DNA from: Eremomyces bilateralis CBS 781.70
Lineage: Eukaryota > Ascomycota > Dothideomycetes > Eremomycetales > Eremomycetaceae
DNA: 64,000 bases
NCBI RefSeq assembly: GCF_010015585.1
Contig: NW_022985081.1
Span: 465,538-529,537, forward strand
Direction: 5' to 3'
Numbering within the stretch: position 1 is the first letter of the stretch; the number at the start of each line of letters is the position of its first letter. This document shows, in pieces, positions 33,005-43,629 of this stretch. The translations under genes were made by a program, and so were the position numbers. Under the pieces are notes generated by a model. It made no database searches, was not told the origin of the DNA, and worked only from the letters and a program-made list of their open reading frames with translations.

Positions 33005-35216
33005 ATGTGTGGCATTTTTGCGTGCTATCGGTATGTCGTCTGGTCCCGCTGCCCGGCCGCAATGGTCGCTGCGATCGCGGTGGAAATTGTTCGAGGATAT
33101 GGAGACTGATTCGTGTGGCCAGGCATCCCGATGTCCAGAAGTTCAAGCCCACGGCGCTGAAGATGGGGAAGGCGTAAGAATAACCGGCGGTTCGATGCTG
33201 TAGGGGCCATCTGCTAATGTGTTCCACATAGTGTGCGGCACCGTGGACCGGATTGGAGTAAGCGATCTCGGCGGACGATTTGATGGGCGAAAGCTGAACA
33301 GTGAATAGGCGGAAACTGGATTGCCAACGATACGAGTGAGCATCTCGGTGTTTCTAGAAATGATCCGGGCTAATTGAGGTGTCTAGTTCTTGTTCACGAG
33401 CGACTGAGCATCGTCGGTGTTGGTATGACTCAACAACCATATCGCATCCCGAGTCACCGGCTAACACACCTCCTCCCCTTCAGACAGCGGCGCACAACCT
33501 CTCGTTAGCAAAGATGAGACCATCTCGCTCGCGGTCAATGGCGAGATCTACAACCACCGAGTCCTCCGGAAACAACTGGCCAAGCCATACGAATTCAAGA
33601 CCCACTCGGATTGCGAGGTCATAATCCCACTGGTGGGTATACTGAATCCCGAGGACTAAGCGGGCATGGTTGACACGACATAGTACCTCGAGCACGGCAT
33701 CGACGCCCCCAAGTTCCTCGACGGCATGTTCTCCTGGGTCCTCCACGACAAGACCGCCAACCGCGTCATCGCCGCCCGCGACCCCATCGGCATCACCACA
33801 TTCTACATGGGCCGCTCAAGTACGACCCCGGGCGCCGTCTACTTCGCCTCGGAGCTGAAATGCCTGCACCCCGTCTGCGACCACATCGTCGCCTTCCCGC
33901 CGGGCCATGTCTATGACTCCAACACCGACGAGCTGACGCGCTACTTCACGCCCAAGTGGCTGATGGAGCCGACGAGCACGCCTACGACGCCGCTGGACTA
34001 CGATCTGCTGCGGACGACGTTTGAGAGGTCTGTGCGAAAGCGGTTGATGGCGGAGGTGCCGTTTGGCGTGCTCTTGTCCGGTGGGCTGGACTCGAGCCTG
34101 GTGGCGTCGATTGCGCAGCGCGAGGTGAAGCGACTCAACGCGGAGGCGAAGTCACGGACCAACGGCGCCGCCAACGGCGTGGGCGGCGACCATCTAGTCG
34201 GGATCGACGACGGCGACCACCTGTCCACCGTCCAAGTGCTCCCGGAGCTGAACTCCTTCTCCATCGGGCTGCCGGACGCGCCCGACAGCAAGGCCGCGCA
34301 GGAAGTGGCGGATTTCCTCGGCACGAAACACCATAACCTCACCTTCACGATCGAGGATGGGCTCAACGCGCTGTCTGACGTGATCTACCATCTGGAGACG
34401 TACGACGTGACGACCATCCGCGCGTCGACGCCGATGTTCTTGCTCAGCCGCAAGATCAAGGCGCTGGGGGTCAAGATGGTGTTGTCTGGAGAGGGCTCGG
34501 ATGAGATTTTTGGGGGGTACCTTTATTTCCATGCCGCGCCGGACAAGAAGGCATTCCATGAGGAGTGTGTTCGACGGGTCAAGAACCTACATCTTGCCGA
34601 TTGCTTAAGAGCGAACAAGAGCACGAGCGCATGGGGAGTCGAAGCGCGCGTTCCCTTCTTAGACAAGCAGGTACGCATTACATTTCTCGCCGCGATCATC
34701 TAACAATGAGAACCATGACTAACCCCTCCGCAGTTCCTCGAAGTCGCCATGAACGTCGACCCCGCCGAAAAGATGATCACCAAAGACCGCATCGAGAAAT
34801 ACATCATCCGCAAAGCCTTCGACACGTCCGACAAGCCCGACGCCGAGCCCTACCTCCCAGACAAGATCCTCTGGCGGCAGAAGGAGCAGTTCAGCGACGG
34901 GGTCGGATACGGATGGATCGATGCACTCAAAGACACGGCGGAGAAGATGGTGAGCGACGAGGAGCTGGCGAACCCGAAGAAGGAGTGGGGCGACGACGTG
35001 CCAGATACGAAGGAGGCGTATTGGTATCGGTGTATGTTCGATGAGCATTTCCCGCCGTATTGCGCGGAGACGGTGATGCGGTGGACGCCGACGTGGAGTA
35101 AGCAGTCAGATCCGAGTGGACGGTGAGTGAATATCAAGCGATTAGATGTTTCGGAGGGGTTGCTAACGTGTTCCAGGGCGATTGAAATCCATCAAGACAA
35201 GTACGAGGATGCATAA
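33005..35216 (+). CDS. ASN: Asparagine synthetase (glutamine-hydrolysing)
   Basis: Nine exons (33005-33030, 33123-33173, 33232-33257, 33309-33335, 33387-33422, 33484-33632, 33684-34670, 34734-35122, 35177-35216) encode 576 residues. The protein makes asparagine from aspartate, glutamine and ATP in the cytosol. Cys2 (MCGIFACY) is the glutaminase nucleophile; [16 protein letters not shown] and VNGEIYNH complete that domain. The synthetase domain has the PP-loop [15 protein letters not shown] and [13 protein letters not shown]. The C-terminal [15 protein letters not shown] is typical. The first five exons are only 26-51 bp, so the glutaminase domain is cut into very small pieces. A loop between residues about 240 and 275 (Asn/Gly-rich, then Asp-rich) is longer than in yeast enzymes. 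Confidence 0.96.
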
Positions 35217-35993
35217 GGAGGGGAGATAAATGGTTGTCGACATCTGGTCTCGATCAATCTCAAGCTGGATCTTGTATTTTCAGTATCTTTTGCGCTCTGG
35301 CTTCAATGACGGATTTGAGGCTTTTGGGTTCAGTTGTTTGCGCGGTTGGGTATCGGCATCGTTTTAGGGTTGTCTTCCCATGGATGCCTTCAATGGTATA
35401 TTTACATGTAGGGGGAACCAGCATCTATCATGTACGAGGAACTGCGGCAGAGTGCAATGCTACTATGAATCTGAAGGGTCTCGCTTTTGTGAATGAATGC
35501 CAATGGTACCTAGAGCTCCGTGGAAGTATATGGAATACAACGTATGTGGTCAATGTGATGGATGACAATAGTACTGAGTACATTAAGAGGATGCCAAACC
35601 AGCATCGTTGTGGTTCTCTACCCTACTCAATGCGTTGAATCGTAGTACTCCTGACTCGACCATTAGCATACATGGCTGAATGACCTCCTATAATTGATGA
35701 TGATCTTCAAGCGCATAAGGAGGGTAAATTGGATGCATTGGCGCAGCAAATCAGCAGGCCAAGTGACGCCATGGGGACGAAGTCACTACGAAGCATCGGA
35801 GGTTTCCGGCCGACGCATCACACACAAAACGTCAGATGCTTCTCTCTACCAATAAACTCTACCAATAACACCACTCCTCATTTGTTTTCTCTCCTATCAT
35901 TCCTAAAGTCTCTTCCACCACTATCCAAGTCGCCAGATCATTCCATCACCGTCCAAATTCTTTCTCCCATATTTCTCCCTCTAACCTTCCAAC
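35217..35993. other. Asparagine synthetase 3' / porin promoter region
   Basis: No supported gene. The region holds the asparagine synthetase 3' end and the porin promoter with two CCAAT boxes and a pyrimidine-rich leader. Confidence 0.5.
35844..35868 (+). promoter_or_regulatory. Tandem CCAAT boxes upstream of porin
   Basis: The 12-mer CTCTACCAATAA occurs twice in direct repeat (35844-35855 and 35857-35868), giving two CCAAT boxes about 130 bp before the porin start. CCAAT is bound by the HAP complex, which often controls mitochondrial genes; binding here is inferred. Confidence 0.45.
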
Positions 35994-37432
35994 ATGTCTC
36001 TCCAATCCCACTTCCCTGGCGTCAAGGCCGAGGTCACTGAAGCTGGCAGCACCCGTCGGACCAACGCCTCAGCCAACGGCTTCAAGGCTGCCTCCGCGCA
36101 GGCTCCTCCGCCAGCATTCGCCGATATTGCGAAGCCTGCCAATGATGTGAGATCCAGGATCGAGGGGAATCGTCGAGTTTGAGAGCTAATTGATGGCGTG
36201 CAGTTGATCAACAAGGACTTCTACCATGCCGTTGCCGGTGAGCTCGTCATCATGCCATAGCTCGGGGAGCTTCGATCGCTAACCAGTTGTTTCGCAGCGC
36301 TCTTCGAGGTCAAGCTGAAGACTCCGAGCGGTGTCGCGGTCACGACGAAGGGAACTTCGCCTCACGATGGAACTACCAGCGGTTCCGTAAGTGGTCGCTC
36401 CCTGCCAGCATGGCGGCTTTGGAGGGCGTCGAGTACTGACGAGAGATGTTGCGCGAATACAGGTCGAGGCCAAGCAAACTGTCACAAAAGGTTCGATTTG
36501 CCTTCACTCTTTTTATTGCGAATCACATCTCCGCTACCCTAGTCAACGACGTTCTAGGGATCGACCAACAGGTCCATCCCAATCAGGAGTGCTCCTTGAA
36601 CAACAACCACAACAGCAACCACAACAACAACAACCCTCTCCTTCTCACGCTCCTTATCGTTCCATTCACACCTTCACGGACGTCGCACTAACTCGAACTT
36701 TCTCCCTCCTAGGCGTCACGACCACCATCACGTCCAACACCGCCAAGCTCCTCTCCGCTAAGGCCGAACTGGACAACCAGCTCGCCCAGGGCCTCAAGGC
36801 CGAGCTGGTCGCCAACTACAAGCTCGACAAGGGCCCCACCGGCGGCAAGCTCTCCCTGTACTTCAAGCAGCCCATGTTCCACACCCGCGCATTCGTCGAC
36901 TACTCGCACAACAGCGGCGCGGTCCAGGCCGTCGTCGACGGGGTCGTCGGCCACGAGGGCTTCCTCGTCGGTGGTGAGGCCGGGTACGATGTGCAGAAGG
37001 CCACCATCACGCGCTACTCGGCCGCGTTGGGCTACCAGGCGCCGCTGTTCAGCGCCGCGTTGACCGCCCTGAACAACATGAGCGTCGTGCAGGCGTCGTA
37101 CTACCAGAAGGTCAACTCGGCCGTCGAGGTCGGTATCAAGGCTTCGTACGACCTCAAGACTGCCGGCAACGTGGGTCTGGAGATTGCTAGCAAGTACAAG
37201 ATCGACCCGCTGAGCTTCGCCAAGGTGCGTATTCCACTATGATTGTAACCGTGAAGCATATCTAATCCATATTTCTCAACAGGCCAAGATCAACGACCGC
37301 GGCATCGCCTCCATCGCCTACAACACCAAGGTCCACCAAGGCTTCACGTTCGGCATCGGTGCCTCGCTCGATACCCAGAAGCTCAACGAGGCGGGCCACA
37401 AGATCGGCACTAGCTTCACCTTCGAGGGCTAA
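35994..37432 (+). CDS. Mitochondrial porin (VDAC) paralogue with N-terminal extension
   Basis: Six exons (35994-36146, 36204-36237, 36298-36386, 36463-36490, 36713-37224, 37283-37432) encode 321 residues. From residue about 40 it follows the VDAC plan: PAFADIAKPANDLINKDFYH for the N-terminal helix, then barrel strands including FKQPMFHTRAFVDY, VVGHEGFLVGGEAGYDVQKA and the C-terminal KINDRGIASIAYN. VDACs are beta-barrel metabolite channels of the mitochondrial outer membrane. Fungal porins usually have about 283-290 residues and start at the helix. Here about 38 extra residues precede it, and no ATG lies nearer the helix. The segment after the third strand is also shortened (SVEAKQTVTKGVTTTITSN). 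This looks like a divergent paralogue rather than the main porin. Confidence 0.88.
36601..36634 (+). repeat. CAA/CAAC-rich tract in porin intron
   Basis: An imperfect CAA/CCA run inside the 222-bp fourth porin intron (36491-36712), which is two to four times longer than most introns here. Confidence 0.8.
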
Positions 37433-38029
37433 GTGCGGACCTCGTCAGAGATTCGAGGACCTGCTATCAACATGTATCATACTTGCAGCTAGAGAGTCGG
37501 CAGAGGATATCGGGATGCGTTGATTGAATAGAGCTACCTTTTAGCGGGCGACATTCACAATATCAAAAGGTCAATCGGGCGTGGTAGCGTGGGTGGAGCA
37601 AGTGAACGACAAGTTTCCTTTGGCATTACCCTTCAATTCGGAATTCTTGACCGCGTATGGTTGTCTTTATCGATTTCCAACCAATCCATTGTAATCCCAT
37701 TCATGATATCTCAATGCGCAGTAGGGGGAGGGGGGTCGAACTCAATTCGCTGCAGCCGTCTACAACATCCTAACTGCCAAGACCCACCCCGGATCGGGAC
37801 TCCAATAAAGTGCTGAACAAGCCACATTTCGATGCTTCAACTATCCAGCGCCGATACATGAGACCCAACCTCCAGGCACATCAAATCCCACCATCCACCA
37901 CCGTGTACCTAAATACCGGTGATTCTACCATGATCTACCCATCTTAATCATTCTAAACGTTCAACCTCAAAGGGTTGGAGGAACCTTATTCACCGATCCC
38001 TTGTCCGCGTCATCATATCCTCCGACACC
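37433..38029. other. Porin 3' / KEX1 promoter region
   Basis: No supported gene; expected to hold the porin 3' untranslated region and the KEX1 promoter. Confidence 0.5.
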
Positions 38030-40093
38030 ATGGGGATCTTTCACGCCCGCCCGCCCCAGCGGGATCCGTTTCGAAGATGGGGCATCTGGAACCTCATCAG
38101 CATCGCCCTGATCGGTCTGTCGTTCTCCTCCACGGCCGATGCCGCCGAGATGAGCGCGGCGGATTACTTCGTGCGGTCGCTCCCCGGCGCCCCCGAAGGC
38201 GTGCCGCTGCTGAAGATGCACGCTGGGTAAGTCGTACAGTCCGCCATCCACTCTCTCCTGCACGCGAATCAATCTCAATCCGTCCGATGCTAATGCGGCA
38301 CAGCCATATCCCCGTCGACCCGGCCAATAACGGCCACCTCTTCTTCTGGCACTTCGCTAACCGCCACCTCGCCGACAAGCCGCGCACCGTCCTCTGGCTG
38401 AACGGCGGGCCGGGCTGCAGCTCGGAAGACGGAGCGCTGATGGAGATCGGGCCGTATCGGGTACGCGAAGGGGGCCAGCTGGAGCTCAACCCGGGGTCGT
38501 GGGACGAGTTCGCGAACGTGCTGTTCGTGGATCAGCCGGTGGGGACGGGGTTTAGCTACGTGGATACAAATAGCTACGTGCATGAATTGGGGGAGATGGC
38601 GGGACAGTTTGTGGTGTTTTTGGAGAATTACTATAAGTTGTTTCCGGAGGCGATGGGGGACGAGGTGGGTTTTCTTCCTATTGTTGATGCATCTTGTCGT
38701 GACGTCGTGGCTAATTCGATTACAGCTCTACATCGCAGGCGAATCGTACGCCGGCCAATATATCCCGTACATCGCGAAAGCCATTCTGGAACGCAACAAG
38801 AAGAACCTGGCTCACCCCATCAACCTCGAAGGCCTGATCATCGGCAACGGCTGGATCTCCCCGGCCGCCCAATACCCCTCGTACCTCCAATACGCCTACA
38901 AAGCCGGATTGATCGAAAGCGGATCGGCCCAAGACACCCAAGTGCAAGCCCAGCAATCTATCTGCATGAAGGCGCTCAAGGCCGGTGCGTCTAACCAGGT
39001 CGACACCAGCTCCTGCGAGCTGATCCTCCAGGAGATCCTCCGCGCCACCCAGGACCACACCGACACGCCCTGCGTCAACATGTACGACGTGCGCCTCCGC
39101 GACACCTACCCCTCCTGCGGCATGAACTGGCCCCCGGACCTCGATCACGTCACCCCGTACCTCCGCCGCGACGACGTCAAGCAAGCCCTCCACGTCGACG
39201 GCGCCAAGCGCACCGGCTGGACCGAATGCAACGGCGCGGTCGGCGGCGCCTTCACCGCGCGCAACTCCGTGCCGTCCGTCCACCTCCTCCCCGACCTCCT
39301 TGAGGAAGTCCCCATCGTGCTGTTCTCCGGCGACAAGGATCTCATCTGCAACCACATCGGCACCGAGGACCTCATCCACAGCCTGTCCTTCAACGGCGGC
39401 ACCGGATTCGAGATCTCCCCCGGCGTCTGGGCGCCGCGCCGCCAATGGACCTTCGAAGGCGAGCCCGCCGGCCTCTACCAGGAAGCCCGCAACCTCACCT
39501 ACGTCCTCTTCTACAACTCCAGCCACATGGTCCCCTTCGACTACCCGCGCCGCACGCGCGACATGCTCGACCGGTTCATAGGCGTCGACATCGCCAGCAT
39601 CGGCGGGCAGCCGGCGAAGAGCGTGCTAGACGGCGAGGACGCCGGACCGCAGACCAGCGTCGGCGGGCATCCGAACTCGACGACCGCGCAGCAGGAGCAG
39701 GTGCAGAAGCTGAAGGACGCGGAGTGGAAGGCGTATTATCGCAGCGGAGAGATCGCGTTGGTAGTGGTGGCGTTGGCGGCGGGTGGGTGGGGGTTTTTCG
39801 TGTGGCGGGCGCGACGGCGGGGAGAGCGGGGAGGAGAGGGGCAGCGGTATATGCCGGTATCAGGGACGGAGGGGAATGGGAATGTGGGGCGGGGGTTAGG
39901 AGGGTTGGAGGGGTTTAGGGCGAAGCGGGGGGAGAGGGATGTGGAGGCGGGGGATTTTGATGAGAATGAGTTGGAGGATTTGGGGAGTCGGAGTAGTGGG
40001 GAGAAGAGGAGTGGGGAGGGAACGAGGGAGGGGAGGTATAGTGAGGGTGGAGAGAGTGAGAGTGGGAGTGGTGGGAAACGGGAAGTTAGATAA
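38030..40093 (+). CDS. KEX1: Pheromone-processing carboxypeptidase Kex1
   Basis: Three exons (38030-38226, 38304-38664, 38726-40093) encode 641 residues. It is a Golgi serine carboxypeptidase that trims C-terminal Lys/Arg after Kex2 cleavage of pheromone and other precursors. A signal-anchor-like N-terminus ([19 protein letters not shown]) leads the peptidase S10 domain with [14 protein letters not shown], the nucleophile in [12 protein letters not shown] (Ser about 193), the Asp in [11 protein letters not shown] and the His in [12 protein letters not shown] single membrane span ([18 protein letters not shown]) near residue 535 precedes a cytosolic acidic, Gly/Glu/Arg-rich tail. The tail codons switch sharply to G-ending from about 39700. 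Convergent with methionyl-tRNA synthetase, 330 bp between stops with nothing seen in the gap. Confidence 0.95.
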
Positions 40094-40423
40094 GGGAATT
40101 CGTTGCATGGGCCGGCGTTGGGGATATTGTTTTGATGCTCTTGTATGATATTGTTGCTTTTGGGACGTCCAAAACAATATCATTCATTTACTTGGACTTT
40201 TGAATCCATTGCCCGCCACCATTGGAACATTTGTCGATTTTGACCTTCATGTTAAAGCCATCTGGTCTATCCGATGGCGTTGAAGGTCTCTAGTATAATA
40301 CGTTCAGGGTTGCGCTTTTACGAAATGCTCGTCCTACAGGTCTCAACTCCGAATCCCCGTGCCGAAAGAGATGCCAATCCATCCGAGCCGAAGAAAATCC
40401 ATAACCACATCCTAACCCTCCAT

Positions 40424-42435
40424 CTAACTCGTCTGCAATGTCACCTGCCCCACTCCCTCCCTCACCTCCTCCACCGCATCCGTCGCATGCTCATGCCCTC
40501 CCTTCTCCGCCGCCTCCACCGACTCCCCCTTCCCATCCCCCTTCCCCACTGACTTCCCCTTCTTCTGCGCCTTCTTCCGCTCCTTCTCCGCCTTCTTCAC
40601 CCGCTTCTTCGCCTCCGCCTCCTCCCTTGCCTTCTTCTGCTCGTCTCCGCCGTACTGCTCCCGCCACTCCTTCGCCTTCTCCGTCTTAATCTGGGTGAAC
40701 AGGTATCCTGGGCTGCCGAGCTTGTGGCCCGCTTTGATCTGGAAGATGGCGGGGGACCAGTGGGTCGGGATGCCAAGGGGGGGGAGGTTGAGTTGCGTGT
40801 TGATGGACGCGGCGGTGCCAGGCATGTAGGGCTCGATGAGTGCGGCGAGGAGGTGCACGTGGTTGAGGGCGACGTTGACGACGGCGGCGCAGAGGGCGGG
40901 TTGGGACTCGGCGAGGGCGTTATTGAGGAGGTGGTCTTGCAGAAGTTTGTTCCCGAGCGCGGAGACGTGCATGGCGGTGGTCAAACCAGCTTTGAGCTTC
41001 ACCGCCTCCAGCTGGGCGACGTATTCTTGCAGCAATGCGTTGGTGGCGTCGATGTGCGGCTGGATGAGGCTGAAGGACGGGTCGAGCTCCCACGCGGGCA
41101 CGACGGAGTCGTAGACCTTGGAGGCGACGAATTTGATGATGCGGTTGACGAGGTTGCCGAGGTTCTTGAGCAGGTCGTTGTTGTTGCTATCGATGAAGGC
41201 CTCCCATTCGAACTCGCTGTCGCCGGACTCCGGGCGGTGGGAGAGGAGGTAGTAGCGCCAAACATCGGGCGGGATGCCGGTGTCCTTGGCGTTGTTGCCG
41301 AAGACGCCGATGTTGCGGGACTTGGAGAACTTGCCCTTCTCGTACTGCAGATATTCGGTCGTGGAGATGTGGTGTGGCATGGTCCAGACGTCGCCGGTGC
41401 CCAGTTGGGAGCCGGGGAAGATGACGGAGTGGAAGGGGACGTTGTCCTTGCCCATGAATTGGTAGAGCTGGACGCTCGGGTCGTGCCACCATTTCTTCCA
41501 CTGGGAGGTGTAGTTGGCGGTTATCGAGACGTAGCCGATGGTCGCATCGAACCAGACGTACAGCACCTTCTTGCCATATCCGTCGAGTGGTACTGGAGTT
41601 CCCCATCGCAGATCTCGAGTAATTCCTCGCGGTCTCAGTCCTTCCTTGAACCATGTTTCGGTAATGTTGATCCCGTTTGTCGACCACCCGCCGTCTTTGA
41701 ACGTTTTCCTTGCCCACTCTTCGATCTGCGGTTGCAGCTTGTCCAGCAAGATATATACATGCTTCGTGTCTTTCTTAATGGGAGACGCACCATCCAGTTT
41801 ACACCTCGGATTCTTCAGGTCAAATGGGTCGAGTAACCGCCCACATTTATCACACTGATCCCCCCTTGCGTCCGGATACGCGCAATTCGGACACTCCCCC
41901 TCGACATACCTATCCGCCAGGAAGGCATCGTGCTTCTCACAGTACGGCTGCGTCGTTGTCCGCTCTTCGAGGTACTCGTTCTTGAGCAGTTTCAGGAACA
42001 TTTCCTGCGCGATCTCTGTCTGCTGCGTGGTCGGAGTCCGTCCGAACTTGTCGAACCCGATCTGAAACCACTGATAGACATCGGCGTGGATCTTGTGATA
42101 TTTGTCGCAGAGCTCCTGCGGCGTCACGCCGTCTTCGATGGCTTTGGTTTCGGTGGCCGTCCCGTACTCGTCGGTGCCGCAGATGAAGAGCGTGGGGTAA
42201 CCCCGCGATTTGCAGTATCTAGAATTTGGTCAGTGGGACGTTCTGCAATGAGGTATGTAAATATCATGAGGGTGTATAATATATCATAGACCGACCTTGA
42301 GAACACATCTGCTGAGAGCACACTGCCAATGATATTCCCCAGATGCGGCACATTGTTCACGTATGGGAGGGCACTGGTGATGAGGATATTGCGCTTCCCC
42401 TCCTCGGGGAGGATCTCTTTGCCTGTAGTCGCCAT
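40424..42435 (-). CDS. MES1: Cytosolic methionyl-tRNA synthetase
   Basis: Two exons (42435-42296, 42218-40424) encode 644 residues. The class I signature is [13 protein letters not shown] (HIGH-like) and the second is KFSKSRN (KMSKS-like). [15 protein letters not shown], a four-cysteine zinc knuckle (CPNCAY, CDKCGR) and [12 protein letters not shown] are typical of the eukaryotic cytosolic enzyme. The anticodon-binding helical domain follows, then a Lys/Glu-rich tail ([20 protein letters not shown]). The N-terminal GST-like domain that binds Arc1 in yeast is absent: the catalytic domain begins about 15 residues after the start. The first intron uses GTCGGT as donor. No mitochondrial presequence is seen. 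Confidence 0.95.
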
Positions 42436-42792
42436 TTATATGGCAGTGACAGGAAAGGAAATGATTCAAGAGGAAACCAGAAAGCTGAAAGGGAATAGAA
42501 GGTGTTGTGTATTGGTTCGGGAGTTCTATATCTGATAGACTTAACTGAGTCAAGTGCCCGCACTGCAAATTGATGGCATGGCTGACGATCCATGTTATTG
42601 CCTGAGGCATAAACAAGCATTCCAGGCATCCATATAGTTTGCACCGCCACATTTCTGGTCCAATCCGACAGGAACCATATGACGTCCATTCAAGTCCAGC
42701 ATTCGCGATTTCATTCGGTTATGTTTATCGCGACCGAACTACTCCTTACTCTCGCCCTAGTGAATCACATCCTCCATTCTCCGCAATGAGGC
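42436..42792. promoter_or_regulatory. Divergent MetRS / J-protein promoter
   Basis: 357 bp between two divergent starts. It includes a TGAGTCA site at 42546-42552. Shared regulation is inferred from arrangement. Confidence 0.5.
42546..42552 (-). promoter_or_regulatory. Gcn4/CPC1-type site (TGAGTCA)
   Basis: The site, TGACTCA on the minus strand, lies 111 bp before the methionyl-tRNA synthetase start. Aminoacyl-tRNA synthetases are known targets of cross-pathway control in filamentous fungi. Chance occurrence cannot be excluded. Confidence 0.5.
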
Positions 42793-43629
42793 ATGCCGAC
42801 ACTCCAGGCCTGCCACCGGCCTCATCACGGCATCTCTCGCAGCCTCCGACTCTCCTCAATTGCTCGCACACGACCATTTCACACCACCACCCACTACTGC
42901 AATCATGACCTCCCCAACCACTACGCCGCGCTCGATCTCCCCCCCAATGCCACCACCAAAGATGTAAAGCGACAATTCTACGCCTTATCCAAACGATGCC
43001 ACCCCGACACCCATGCCTCCCGACCCGACGCCTCCAAAAAAGACGCCGAATCCCGCTTCCACCGCATCTCCGAAGCCTACCACATCCTCGCCCACGACTC
43101 CCGCCGCGCCAAATACGACCGCGACTACCACCGCATCCACGGCAATGGCGCGCCTCCCACCACTCCCCACGGCACCCATTCCTCACACCAGTCCCGCTCC
43201 CGCGGCCCCGCCGGCAGCCGCCCCGCCTCCGGCCTCAGCCCGCGACGCGGGGTATTCAAAGGCCCGCCGCCCAGCTTCTACCGGCAATACGGGCAAGAGC
43301 CGCCGCGGGAGGGTGACCCGGCAGCGGATGCGGACGCGCGGGGCACGACGGGGCGGTGGGGAGGGTTTTCGCCGGGGCAGGCGGATCCGGATTGGCGGCC
43401 GGATCCGTATATCCCGCATTGGGATCGGACGCGGCATTTGAGGACGCAGGAGAGGATTTTGGAGCGTGGGAGGGAGAGGAGGGCGGAGGAGCGGATGGAG
43501 TGGTTGGAGAGGTTGAAGCGGGAGAGGGGGGCGCCGGAGCCGCAGGGAGGGGCGGTGGCGCGGTTTGTCATCACGTCGGCGGTGATAGGGGTGTGTGTTT
43601 CTGGGACGGTGTTCTTTGCATCAAGATGA
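42793..43629 (+). CDS. Mitochondrial J-domain protein
   Basis: A single exon encodes 278 residues. The basic, hydroxylated N-terminus (SRSLRLSSIARTRPFHTTTH) looks like a mitochondrial presequence. The J domain (residues about 42-112) has DLPPNATTKDVKRQFYALSK, the catalytic HPD in RCHPDTH, and RFHRISEAYHIL. A Ser/Gly/Pro-rich linker, a conserved-looking DPDWRPDPYIPHWDRTRHL segment, a charged helix and a C-terminal membrane span (FVITSAVIGVCVSGTVFFA) follow. It resembles DNAJC30/Jid1-type inner-membrane co-chaperones of mitochondrial Hsp70. Codons are C-ending before about 43290 and G-ending after. An upstream out-of-frame ATG lies at 42786. Confidence 0.88.
   Translation: MPTLQACHRPHHGISRSLRLSSIARTRPFHTTTHYCNHDLPNHYAALDLPPNATTKDVKRQFYALSKRCHPDTHASRPDASKKDAESRFHRISEAYHILAHDSRRAKYDRDYHRIHGNGAPPTTPHGTHSSHQSRSRGPAGSRPASGLSPRRGVFKGPPPSFYRQYGQEPPREGDPAADADARGTTGRWGGFSPGQADPDWRPDPYIPHWDRTRHLRTQERILERGRERRAEERMEWLERLKRERGAPEPQGGAVARFVITSAVIGVCVSGTVFFASR

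Noticed and set aside
35234-35638. 134-codon plus-strand frame after asparagine synthetase
   Set aside because: Lies in the expected 3' untranslated region and shows no conserved features.
38720-39526. 268-codon minus-strand frame opposite KEX1
   Set aside because: Antisense shadow of the peptidase domain; no motif of its own.
40724-41836. Long open frame (370 codons) on the plus strand opposite methionyl-tRNA synthetase
   Set aside because: It is the antisense of a clearly conserved enzyme; G/C-biased third positions remove stops on the other strand. Its translation is low-complexity Val/Gly/Glu text.
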